This document shows positions 37,949 to 46,744 of a stretch of DNA of 64,000 nt, piece after piece (position 1 is the stretch's first letter; each line of letters begins with the position of its first letter). Location: the NCBI GenBank assembly GCA_012932865.1, contig SAXG01000059.1, positions 62,001 to 126,000 on the forward strand, read 5' to 3'. Source of the stretch: Amylostereum areolatum. Lineage: Eukaryota; Basidiomycota; Agaricomycetes; Russulales; Stereaceae. A program made the translations under genes and the position numbers. The notes under the pieces were generated by a model. That model did no database searches. It was not told the origin of the DNA and saw only the letters and a list, made by a program, of their open reading frames with translations.

Positions 37949-39565
37949 ACCATCATCACGTCCTCCACAGCCCCTCGTCCCCCCACTCCGAACCTCCCCC
38001 CAGGCGTTTTTCGAGACTACTGTCCCGAAGAATACTATATCCTCACCTCGCAGCAGACTAAGGAATCCGTACGTTGGCTGCACGACGAACCAAACCGGCA
38101 ACGTCGAGACTGGTACTTCGACGACCGTGACGAACAACCCTACGTTGAAGAATCGGATTTTGCCACCGCTGCGGACGTTCTACAGCGCTTCCTGAACCCC
38201 CCTCCGACCAACTCGCCCCCACCCCGTCGACGTACTGTAATCGAAGTCCCCGAAGGGATCAACCACAACGACACAACTGGGAAGTGGTACGCCTATAGAC
38301 GAAACAAGAACGGAACCCCAGGACGATCAGTAGTTGAGTGGCAGCCCACTTCGTTCAGTCCCGTCCAAGATCACTGGTCGTGGCATCATAACCAGCAATT
38401 CCTCACCCCCGCCGACTTCCTTGTCGCAAAACAAGTTGAGGACGAAGTTGAAGAAGCAGAAGAACGCCGACGAGAAACCCTACGCCGCCTTGATCAAGAA
38501 CTCGCCCAATCCCTCACCGTCCCCCTCCCCTTCGACAAGATGCCCGACGCCGAATCCAAACCTGTCGTCTCCAAGCGGGAGATCGGCCCCAAGCCAAAGC
38601 CATTCAAAGGCGATAGACGCGACACCCTCCGGTTCTCCCTCGAGCTCCGCATGTTCCTGCGCGTTAACAAAGATGTTTATGCCACAGATGACGCCAAGAT
38701 GATGCTCCTCCTCAGCCTGATGGAGGACGACACGGCGAAAGCCTGGGCCACGCATCGCCGCATGGAACTCTTCGCCGACGAAGACGAGAAGGAAGACGCC
38801 GACACCCTCGACCCCACGCCCCCAACACTCCACTATAACTCCTACAAAGAGCTCTTCGAGAGGTTTGGCAAAGACTTCGTGCCCGTCGATCCGAAGATAG
38901 AGGCTCAGCGTAAGATCAACGAGCTCGCAATGACCACCCGGGACGTCACTGACTTTATCACCGAGTTTGAGATGCTGGCAACCATGTCAGCATACGACGA
39001 CGAGGCGCTAATCCACTTTTTCAAGAAGGGACTTCAGCGTGACCTCGGCAAGCAGGTGGCCCGGTCGTACCCGTTCCCCACAAAGCTCGCGGAGTGGAAG
39101 GAGCGCGCCCGCCGCATCAACCACCAGTGGCTCGAAGAGAACCCGGAGAGGAAGAGCAGTCAGTCCAAGGGGGCTGTCGCGCTCACCTCGAACGGTTCGA
39201 CCAACGACTCCTCGTCGCGCCGAGTCGGCGCCTTCACCAACACCTCGACCCGCCCTGCAAAGCTGACGGACGACGAGCGCGCAAAGATGATGCGCGAAGG
39301 CAAGTGCTTCATGTGTCGACAAGCCGGTCACGTCTCTCGCGACTGCCCCAACCGCGACTCGAGCGCGCGACGGGTGGGCGCAGTAGAGACTGGGTCCAAG
39401 GCCCCTCCCCTGCCGACGAACACGGCTCCGTCCACTGCGAAAGCAGCTCCCGACCCATCCAAAACCATCGCGGCGATCACCCGCCAGCTGAAGGATCTGG
39501 ATGCGGAAGGTAAGGAGCAGGCAGTGGCACTGTTGAAGGATATCCTAGAGTCGCAGGATTTTTGA
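37949..39565 (+). CDS. E3 Gag frame with AUG-less extension; first ATG 38540
   Basis: After TAG 37946 the gag frame is open for 197 codons without an ATG (37949-38539). It carries LPPGVFRDYCPEEYYIL and DWYFDDRDEQPYVEESDFA, comparable with the E1 and E2 extensions, and a coiled-coil-like Glu/Arg-rich end. From ATG 38540 the 341-aa Gag has a capsid region (FSLELRMFLRVNKDV, FITEFEMLATMSAYDDEA) and CCHC CFMCRQAGHVSRDC (about 39306-39347). It ends GAT TTT TGA at 39563-39565 with pol in -1. Confidence 0.85.
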   Translation, partial: TIITSSTAPRPPTPNLPPGVFRDYCPEEYYILTSQQTKESVRWLHDEPNRQRRDWYFDDRDEQPYVEESDFATAADVLQRFLNPPPTNSPPPRRRTVIEVPEGINHNDTTGKWYAYRRNKNGTPGRSVVEWQPTSFSPVQDHWSWHHNQQFLTPADFLVAKQVEDEVEEAEERRRETLRRLDQELAQSLTVPLPFDKMPDAESKPVVSKREIGPKPKPFKGDRRDTLRFSLELRMFLRVNKDVYATDDAKMMLLLSLMEDDTAKAWATHRRMELFADEDEKEDADTLDPTPPTLHYNSYKELFERFGKDFVPVDPKIEAQRKINELAMTTRDVTDFITEFEMLATMSAYDDEALIHFFKKGLQRDLGKQVARSYPFPTKLAEWKERARRINHQWLEENPERKSSQSKGAVALTSNGSTNDSSSRRVGAFTNTSTRPAKLTDDERAKMMREGKCFMCRQAGHVSRDCPNRDSSARRVGAVETGSKAPPLPTNTAPSTAKAAPDPSKTIAAITRQLKDLDAEGKEQAVALLKDILESQDF

Positions 39566-42500
39566 AACGCCCCCCAGTCGCGTCGTCTGGCGGAGGCAAA
39601 AGACTTATATCATCGGCATCTTACAATCGCTTCTCTGTACTATCATCTATGACCTCATGTGAGCAATCGTATCCATCGTGTGTGCACCTCTCTACTGTCA
39701 CGAAGAACAGGCAGACACCCTCGATAACGCTCAAGGTCAAAATGATTGGACGAGCGACAGGCCGACAAATCGACGCAGAGGCACTGCTTGACAGCGGTGC
39801 AGAAGGAATCATCATCAACCGAAGCTTCGCTGAACGCAAGAAGCTGACTACAAGAAAACTAGAAAACCCGTTCCCCGTGCGTAACGTGGACGGCACCGAG
39901 AACATCATGGGCTGGGTGCGTGATACGACGACCCAACGGATCCGGATATACTCGCAAGACTCGAAGGCATACCATGAGGAAGAAGCTGAGTTCTTCATCA
40001 CCGACATCGGTGATCACGATATGATCCTTGGAACAGACTGGCTCGATGAGCATAACCCCACCATAGACTGGCAGCAAGATCGTGTTGACATGCTCCGCTG
40101 CCCTCCCTCTTGCACCCTCTCCGAACCGACCGTGACAAACCTTGCAACAAAGCCGCGAACACCATCGTCGACCCGATCACAGCAAAATATTCGAACTGAT
40201 GCGGCCCCTAAGGTACCTCTAGCCCCGGACGACCCATTCCCAGAACCAGTGTATGTCTCCTGGGCCCCTATCCCTACGTATGTCATCCCCGCGCGCAGGG
40301 TCAAAGGAGTTCGCATCCGCACATTCCATCTCTCACCTTTACCTGCCCGCCTTTTCACTGAAGACGACGACGAACGACCCAGGGTCTTCCGAGACTGGGA
40401 GATCAATGGCCTGCATCGTGCTGGGATTCTTCCTGAGGTTGACGGCCCCAACCCGGAGGCAGTACCAATCCGAGCGGGCTTCACCAAGGCGCAAGAGCTT
40501 GCAGAGCACTCAAGGGAAAATGCACGCCCGCAAACCTTTGAAGACTTGGTTCCCCCTCCATACCGCGACTTTGCACCCGTATTCGACAAGAAAACCTCTG
40601 AACGACTACCCGACCGGCGACCATGGGATCATGCCATCGACATGAAGGACGGCTTCGAACCCAAGCCCTGCAAGATCTACCCGCTCTCCCCCTCCGAGCA
40701 GATCGAGCTCGATACCTTCCTCGACGACCACCTGAAGAAGGGCTACATTCGCCCATCGAAATCACCGCAGGCAAGTCCGTTCTTCTTCGTCAAAAAGAAA
40801 GATGGGAAGCTGCGGCCTGTACAGGACTATCGAGAGCTGAACAAGGGTACCATCAAAAACGAGTACCCCTTGCCGCTGATCTCAGAAATTGTTGACCGCC
40901 TCAAAGGTGCAAAGATCTTCTCCAAGATGGACGTCCGCTGGGGGTACAACAATGTCCGCATCAAGGAAGGCGACGAGTGGAAGGCTGCGTTCAAGACGAA
41001 TCGTGGCCTCTTTGAACCTACGGTGATGTTCTTCGGCCTTATGAACTCCCCCGCGACGTTCCAGGCAATGATGAACGAACTTTTCAAGGATCTTATCGAC
41101 TCGGGCAAAGTCATCATCTACATGGACGACATCCTCGTATTCACTCGAACTATGGAGGAACATCGTGCCATAGTGCGACAGGTTCTCCAACGCCTACAAG
41201 ACAATGACCTGTTCCTTAAGCCAGAGAAATGTGTCTTCGAGCAGGACTCCGTTGAATACCTCGGACTCATTATTTCACACGACAAGATCGCCATGGACCC
41301 CGTCAAGGTAGCTGGTATCCAGGACTGGCCGACACCCCGGACGGTCAAGGATGTACAATCCTTCCTCGGATTTGGTAATTTCTACCGACGCTTCATCAAG
41401 GATTTCTCCAAGATCGCACGACCTCTATTCGACCTGACAAAGAAGGACTGCACATGGAATTGGTCGACGGAATGCCAGACGGCGTTTAACGCACTTAAAG
41501 CTGCGTTCACCTCCTCCCCTGTCTTAGTTATGCCTGATCCAAGGAAACCCTACCTTGTCGAAGTTGACGCCTCGGACTTTGCTACTGGAGGTATACTCTC
41601 GCAGAAAGGTGACGACGGTCACTGGCATCCAGTGGCGTATCTGTCCAAAGCCCTATCGGAACCGGAACGCAACTACGACATCTACGACAAGGAGCTACTC
41701 GCGATCATCCGTGCGCTCGAAGCCTGGCGCCACTACCTCGAAGGCGCCCCCGACACCGTCGAAATCTGGACAGACCACAAGAACCTGGAGCACTTCAAGA
41801 CGGCACAGAAGCTGAGCCGCCGACAGGCACGTTGGGCTCTATTCCTCACTCGATTTGACTTCGCGCTCGTTCACAAACCAGGAGTATCCCATCGCCCAGA
41901 CCCAATGTCCCGACGACCTGATCACAAGCAGGGCGTTGAGAACGACAACAAGGAGCGTATCTTGCTCGACCCCAAGTACTTCCAGATACGTGCAACAAGG
42001 CCAGGAGCAGTAACCTCCCTCGGCGATGTCGAACTCCGACGACGTATCCGCGACTGCAAGACCAAGGACATTGAGGTCGTTCAAGCTCTGGATGCCATCT
42101 TACGGAATGGACCACGTACACTCGTTAAGAACCTTCAAGAGTGGAACTACGAAGAAGGCCTGGTCCTGTTTAGAGGAAAGGTATATGTCCCTGCAGACGA
42201 CGGGTTGCGACGCGACATTGTCAAAATGTACCATGAATCGCCCCTGGCTGGACACCCTGGTCGCTTCAAGACTTACGAACTTGTGAGTCGTGAATATTGG
42301 TGGCCTGGCATGTCTGTCTTTGTCCGCGACTTTGTAGCAGGATGCGCAACCTGCCAGTCGACAAAGACACAGAGCAGCCGACCCCACGTCGACATGATCC
42401 CGAACGAAGTACCCGACCGACCATTTGGCGTCATCTCTACCGACTTCATTGTCGAGCTCCCTGACTGCGAAGGCTATAATGCCGTCAACGTCGTGGTTGA

Positions 42501-43656
42501 TCGCCTCACCAAGATGGTGGTTACCACCCCATGTACAACGAAGATCACCAGCGATGGCACGGCCGACATTCTCTTCGATAAGGTATACCGACATTACGGC
42601 TTGGCGGACAAGATCATCTCGGATCGTGGACCCCAATTTGCTGGGCAGGTAATGCGTACACTCAACGAGAAGCTCGGGATCAAGTCTGCCCTTAGCACAG
42701 CGTACCACCCACAGACAGATGGCCAGACCGAACGCGAAAACCAGAACCTTGAGCAGTTCCTGCGAGTATTCTGCAACTACCGTCAAGATGACTGGGTGAA
42801 GTGGCTGCCCTTCTTCGAGTTTTCTCACAACTCCCGCACCCATGCAGCTACCGGAAAGGCCCCCTTTGAAGTCCTCTATGGCTTCCTCCCCAAGATGTAC
42901 CCATCCGTAAACCCGTCCTCAAAGGTCCCTGCAGTTGAAGAATGCCTCCGTCAACTTGAAGAAGTCCGACAGGAGATCAAGGCCAGCCTTGCCCTCGCAT
43001 CCGACTTAATGAAGCACTACAATGGTGACACGATCAGCAAATCGACACTGTTCGCCGTCGGAGACAAGGTCTGGCTCGAAGGCAAAAACCTGAAGACGAC
43101 GAGGCCGAAAGCTAAGCTTGCTGCCAAACGATTTGGACCCTTCGAGATCGTTGACATCATTAGCCCAGTGAACTACCGCCTGAAGCTGCCGAAGACGTGG
43201 AGAATCCACCCAGTCTTCCATGCTTCGCTGCTCACCGCGTACAAGGAGACAACGGCACACGGTCCAAACTATGAACAACCGCCGCCTGACCTTGTTGATG
43301 ACGAAGAAGAATATGACGTTGAAGACATCATCGACTCGAAGCCGACCCGTAACAAGAAAGGCATACAATACCTCGTCAAGTGGGCAGGCTATCCTGACTC
43401 TGAGAATACCTGGCTCCCTCGCTCCTCGCTCTCAAAAGTCACCAACATGATCGACGCCTTCCACAAACGCCATCCAAATGCGCCCCGCCCTGTGCGTTCC
43501 CTCGGCATCTCCTTTGACGATTTCCTCGCATCTACCCTTGCAGATGACATTGCGCTCCAGGCGAAAGCGCGTCTTAAAGGGGGGGTAATGTCACGGATTG
43601 CTCCATTTCTCTCTTCGTTTGCAGACCTCGTACACGCGACGTGTCAAGGCACATGA
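39562..43656 (+). CDS. E3 Pol (protease-RT-RNase H-integrase-chromodomain)
   Basis: A 1364-codon frame in -1 to gag. Landmarks: protease LLDSGAEG (39786), RT motif A FSKMDVRWGYNN (40918), IIYMDDILVF (41112), RNase H VEVDASDFATGGIL (41560), integrase finger H..H..C..C (42240-42360), IISTDFIVELP-type Asp (42436), ISDRGPQF (42616), TERENQNLEQFL (42730), tail LPKTWRIHPVFHASLL (43185), and a chromodomain YDVEDII..YLVKWAGYPDSENTWLP (43312-43420). Nothing catalytic is visibly missing. The stop (43654-43656) lies 68 nt inside the 3' LTR, so the last residues are LTR-encoded. A chromodomain usually directs integration to modified histones. Confidence 0.93.
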   Translation: MKRPPVASSGGGKRLISSASYNRFSVLSSMTSCEQSYPSCVHLSTVTKNRQTPSITLKVKMIGRATGRQIDAEALLDSGAEGIIINRSFAERKKLTTRKLENPFPVRNVDGTENIMGWVRDTTTQRIRIYSQDSKAYHEEEAEFFITDIGDHDMILGTDWLDEHNPTIDWQQDRVDMLRCPPSCTLSEPTVTNLATKPRTPSSTRSQQNIRTDAAPKVPLAPDDPFPEPVYVSWAPIPTYVIPARRVKGVRIRTFHLSPLPARLFTEDDDERPRVFRDWEINGLHRAGILPEVDGPNPEAVPIRAGFTKAQELAEHSRENARPQTFEDLVPPPYRDFAPVFDKKTSERLPDRRPWDHAIDMKDGFEPKPCKIYPLSPSEQIELDTFLDDHLKKGYIRPSKSPQASPFFFVKKKDGKLRPVQDYRELNKGTIKNEYPLPLISEIVDRLKGAKIFSKMDVRWGYNNVRIKEGDEWKAAFKTNRGLFEPTVMFFGLMNSPATFQAMMNELFKDLIDSGKVIIYMDDILVFTRTMEEHRAIVRQVLQRLQDNDLFLKPEKCVFEQDSVEYLGLIISHDKIAMDPVKVAGIQDWPTPRTVKDVQSFLGFGNFYRRFIKDFSKIARPLFDLTKKDCTWNWSTECQTAFNALKAAFTSSPVLVMPDPRKPYLVEVDASDFATGGILSQKGDDGHWHPVAYLSKALSEPERNYDIYDKELLAIIRALEAWRHYLEGAPDTVEIWTDHKNLEHFKTAQKLSRRQARWALFLTRFDFALVHKPGVSHRPDPMSRRPDHKQGVENDNKERILLDPKYFQIRATRPGAVTSLGDVELRRRIRDCKTKDIEVVQALDAILRNGPRTLVKNLQEWNYEEGLVLFRGKVYVPADDGLRRDIVKMYHESPLAGHPGRFKTYELVSREYWWPGMSVFVRDFVAGCATCQSTKTQSSRPHVDMIPNEVPDRPFGVISTDFIVELPDCEGYNAVNVVVDRLTKMVVTTPCTTKITSDGTADILFDKVYRHYGLADKIISDRGPQFAGQVMRTLNEKLGIKSALSTAYHPQTDGQTERENQNLEQFLRVFCNYRQDDWVKWLPFFEFSHNSRTHAATGKAPFEVLYGFLPKMYPSVNPSSKVPAVEECLRQLEEVRQEIKASLALASDLMKHYNGDTISKSTLFAVGDKVWLEGKNLKTTRPKAKLAAKRFGPFEIVDIISPVNYRLKLPKTWRIHPVFHASLLTAYKETTAHGPNYEQPPPDLVDDEEEYDVEDIIDSKPTRNKKGIQYLVKWAGYPDSENTWLPRSSLSKVTNMIDAFHKRHPNAPRPVRSLGISFDDFLASTLADDIALQAKARLKGGVMSRIAPFLSSFADLVHATCQGT
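43576..43585 (+). other. E3 polypurine tract
   Basis: AAAGGGGGGG, 3 nt before the 3' LTR at 43589, within the pol frame. Confidence 0.7.
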
Positions 43657-44008
43657 CTTTCCCTTGCATCACATGCTTCAACGACGTCATTGCCCGGACT
43701 TCCGAGCGGGGTTCCGCATCCTTATCTATGACATCATTGCTCCGGACCTTTGTCCTCCGCCCCATGACTCCTTTCTTATTGTTCCCCCCGCTCGCACCAC
43801 TATTGCATCGCATCGCACCATCGTACCCACTTGTATATAAGGACAGTGTTTCTCTTCCCTTTTCCCTAGACTGTCCATCTCGTCATACGGTACTGTAGCG
43901 CACGTTGCACTACCCTAGACCCCGGCACTCTCGAATCTATTTTCTTCTCGCTCCTCCCATCGTCGCGACTTAGGCGGTTCATCGGTCTCATAAACTGCGT
44001 TTCTGACA
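43589..44008 (+). repeat. E3 3' LTR
   Basis: 420 bp, TGTCACGGATT...TTTCTGACA; near-identical to the 5' LTR. Confidence 0.93.
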
Positions 44009-45790
44009 GCAACCAACTTGCCTTTCTTGTTGCGCACGAGCTGGGCGTGGGAGCACTTGGTCTTGCTATTGTTGCAGCGTTCGCACGCGCCACACATGCG
44101 CGGCACGCAAACCTTGCCAGCTCTGCCTTTGCTGCACATGTTGTATGGTCCAATCTGAGATCGGTCAGTTGCTGGAACAAGGAGCCGAGCGGCCGAAAAC
44201 GTACCGCGTCGATGATGTCCTGGTGCGACTTGATCCACCGTGGAAGTTCCGGAGCGTCGCTCTCGTCTTCTTCATCCTCAATCTGCTCTTCATCCGTGTC
44301 ATCGTCACCGTCTTCATTGTCGTTGTCCGTCGCGTGCCTGCGCTCGGGCTCGCTCTCCGGCTCGGGATCAGCTTGCCGAGATGTCTTGCGCCTTTTAGTA
44401 GCCGGCTTCGATGCCGCGCGGGCTGGTGCCGAGGTCTACCAATGTTAGTACTTGCGCCTTCCACATAGTGTTGTCGGGTAAGAACTCACTTTTCTCGACG
44501 AACGGCCCCCTCGCTTTGGCGTAGTCGATGCACGCCGCTTGCGCTTGGTGGCTGCCGACCCCTGCTCACTTGCGGAGACCTCCTCGTCGCTTGGAACCGT
44601 GTCCTTGGCCTTGGTGGAGACTTGCTGACGTGCCTTCACCCTTTTAGCAAGGGGCTGGAGAAACCATTAGCTCAGTCATCGTTCCACAGTGTATTGAACA
44701 CTTACCTCGGACTCCGGGCCCTTTCTTTTTGGGGCCATGGGCTCGTCGGTATCCTTTACGGCTGTGGCGACAGGGTTGGCCTCGGCCCGTCCCTTGCCCT
44801 TGCCCGTGCCCTTCTTCACCGGCGTGGATGCCAAGGGCGCCGGTGGCGCGTTCCCTGCCTAAACCGGGACACAGAGTGTTAGCACTAGATGGTGGATTGT
44901 CATAATGAGTGTAAGGGACGTACCTCCACTGCCGTGCCGACCTTCTTCCCCGCCGCTGGACCCTCCTTTGCCGGCGGGACATCAACCGCTTTTCCTTTTG
45001 CTTTCTCGATTGTGCTCGGTGCCGTGGATTTCGCCAGAGACGGCTTTGCTTGAACCGACGCCGGAGCTAACAATGCATGAGTAAGGTTCCAAGCAAGAAA
45101 ATCGGCCACTCACTTTGCCACCACGCACCAGTAATGGGGATGCCGGAGAACCGGGCGGACCAGTCGACAGGCGGATTCCCACTCTCGAACGCGTCCCTCC
45201 AGAGAGCTTGAGCATCGAAGCTCTCCGCGAGCTCCTTGTTTGTCTTCGATGTGATTCGCTCGAGACAGAGCCGCAAGACGCGGGGGACCTGGAGATGTGC
45301 GCCCTTGCTGCGTGCATCCTTCGCGAACATCGCCGAGGCGGCCTGTGTAACGGTGTGAGTAAGAAGAAATGTGTGATGATTGAGAACACACCACTGCTTT
45401 CCTGAACTCCCGGAACCACTCTTCTGACCGCCGCTCCTCCGAGAATTGCAATGTGCGCAACGCGGCCCAAGGGAGAGCCGAGACCTGCTCGAAGGCATGT
45501 TGAAGCTGAGGTGATGCGACAGCTGGAGCCGAAGCCGACGGTTTCGAAGCAGATGCCATTGTGGGTTGTTGACCAGGAGAAAGGATGCGGGGAAGGAAAG
45601 GAGGAATGCTGGTGGTGGTAGCGAAAGAGCCGTGTGTACAGACGCGACGCGGTGAAGTGACAACTATACAATCACGTGCCAATTTGATCCGCCAGGTGAC
45701 GTTCGGCCCCGTTTACTCCGCTCATCAAAAAGCTCAGATCGGCCGTAAAGTTACCGGCTCAAACGCGGTCGGCCTGCGTCATTATCAAAG

Positions 45791-46613
45791 CTATTTACGG
45801 TATTCTATACAGTGTTCACAATATTTACGCAACCTATTGACTTCGACCTCCAGTGCACGCTGACGATCGTAGTACACAGTAGCAGTACTATGCATCCGAT
45901 CGACAGCACGTCTGATATCGTAAGGGTCTCCGGCCTGCGCGAGCGGAGCGGGGGTGTCCACAAAGGGTGAGATGGGGAGTGAGATCGTTGTTTGAGGAGG
46001 CGATGGGGAGCCGAGCGAAGCGACAGCTTGGAAGCCGGAAAACTCGGAGACTTCACCCGCTTGAACCGAAGATTGAGGAAGCGGTGGGAATGGATCTATT
46101 GATCACCCAATTTCAATGGATCATGTAAGGGTCATATTAAGATAGATCACTTACCGGCCCACCACGGATTCGTTTTGCGAGTGATAACCGGTTCGAGTCG
46201 TTCGGTCCAATAGTCCATGTTCCTCAACCCTCTTTTCCAAATCCATTGCATGTTGATTCTGTGCTTCGGGTCTGCCTCGCGAGCTTTGAACGCGTCCAGG
46301 GCGTGCTGTATGACATCGGGATACCCTTGCGAGAGGCCCGCCTGTGTCGATAGTCCCGCGTACACGACTACAATGATCTGTACTAGATGAGCCTTCATGT
46401 ATGTCGTAAAAATGAATAACTTACGATCTCATGCCGGAGCCTTGCCAACCATTCCCGGCTCGGGTCCAAAGAATTGTCTACGGCCCATCGAATGGTGCCG
46501 AATGCGCTCGCTATTGCCGCCGTGAGTGGGGGACAGTATGCCTGGTATTTTGCGTTGATGAGGTCTTGAAGGTATTGAGATGCCGGTACATCTGGTGAAT
46601 CGGAATCGGACAT
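45791..46613 (-). CDS. Hypothetical protein, three exons
   Basis: ATG 46613 (MSDSDSPDVPASQYLQDLIN), then LTAAIASAFGTIRWAVDNSL and LARLRHEI. An intron near 46425-46375 leads to IIVVVYAGLSTQAGLSQGYP and INMQWIWKRGLRNMDYWTER. A second intron (about 46155-46095) leads to a Ser/Pro-rich exon ending in a short helical tail (YYDRQRALEVEVNRLRKYC) and TAG 45793-45791. It precedes the split host gene in the same orientation, 230 bp away. The family is not recognised. Confidence 0.55.
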
Positions 46614-46744
46614 GATTGGGGAGAAAGACGGCAAAGAGGCGAAGCGCGCGGTTGTGGCGTTGGAAATTTTTTCTTTCCATGTGACAATGAAAGTCATCAA
46701 TTGTTGGCGCTTACAATCTCATCTTCTTATCATTGTACACCAGG
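46614..46744. promoter_or_regulatory. Divergent promoter region (131 bp)
   Basis: The only DNA between the divergent ATGs at 46613 (minus) and 46745 (plus). No specific motif is claimed. Confidence 0.4.

Larger units (their letters stand above)
36912..44008 (+). mobile_element. E3: full-length Ty3 chromovirus, apparently intact, TSD GCAAC
   Basis: 7097 bp with 420-bp LTRs that differ at one base by eye (C at 36922, T at 43599). GCAAC flanks it at 36907-36911 and 44009-44013. Gag, protease, RT, RNase H, integrase and chromodomain are all open with catalytic residues present. It inserted antisense into an exon of the 45559-28573 host gene. This is the best candidate in the window for a currently active element. 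Confidence 0.95.
28573..45559 (-). pseudogene. Host gene for a Cys-rich nuclear-type protein, split by three LTR insertions
   Basis: ATG 45559 (MASASKPSASAP) begins a minus-strand gene. Exons near 45559-45410, 45353-45114, 45070-44930, 44860-44710, 44650-44495 and 44440-44200 encode Lys/Pro/Ala-rich and acidic segments. A Cys-rich box (CVPRMCGACERCNNSKTKCSH) follows near 44100. The last coding stretch is cut by E3 (GKLVA | KCGSSD), the solo LTR (MQAQWDE | AMSHQ) and E2 (VRQTMD | RLEAG). Removing each insertion with one target-duplication copy leaves one continuous frame to TAA 28575-28573 (FGWGARK). Retained exons are 44009-45559, 36448-36911, 35841-35897 and 28573-28856. The function is unknown; the Cys box is only loosely like a zinc-binding domain. 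Confidence 0.7.
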
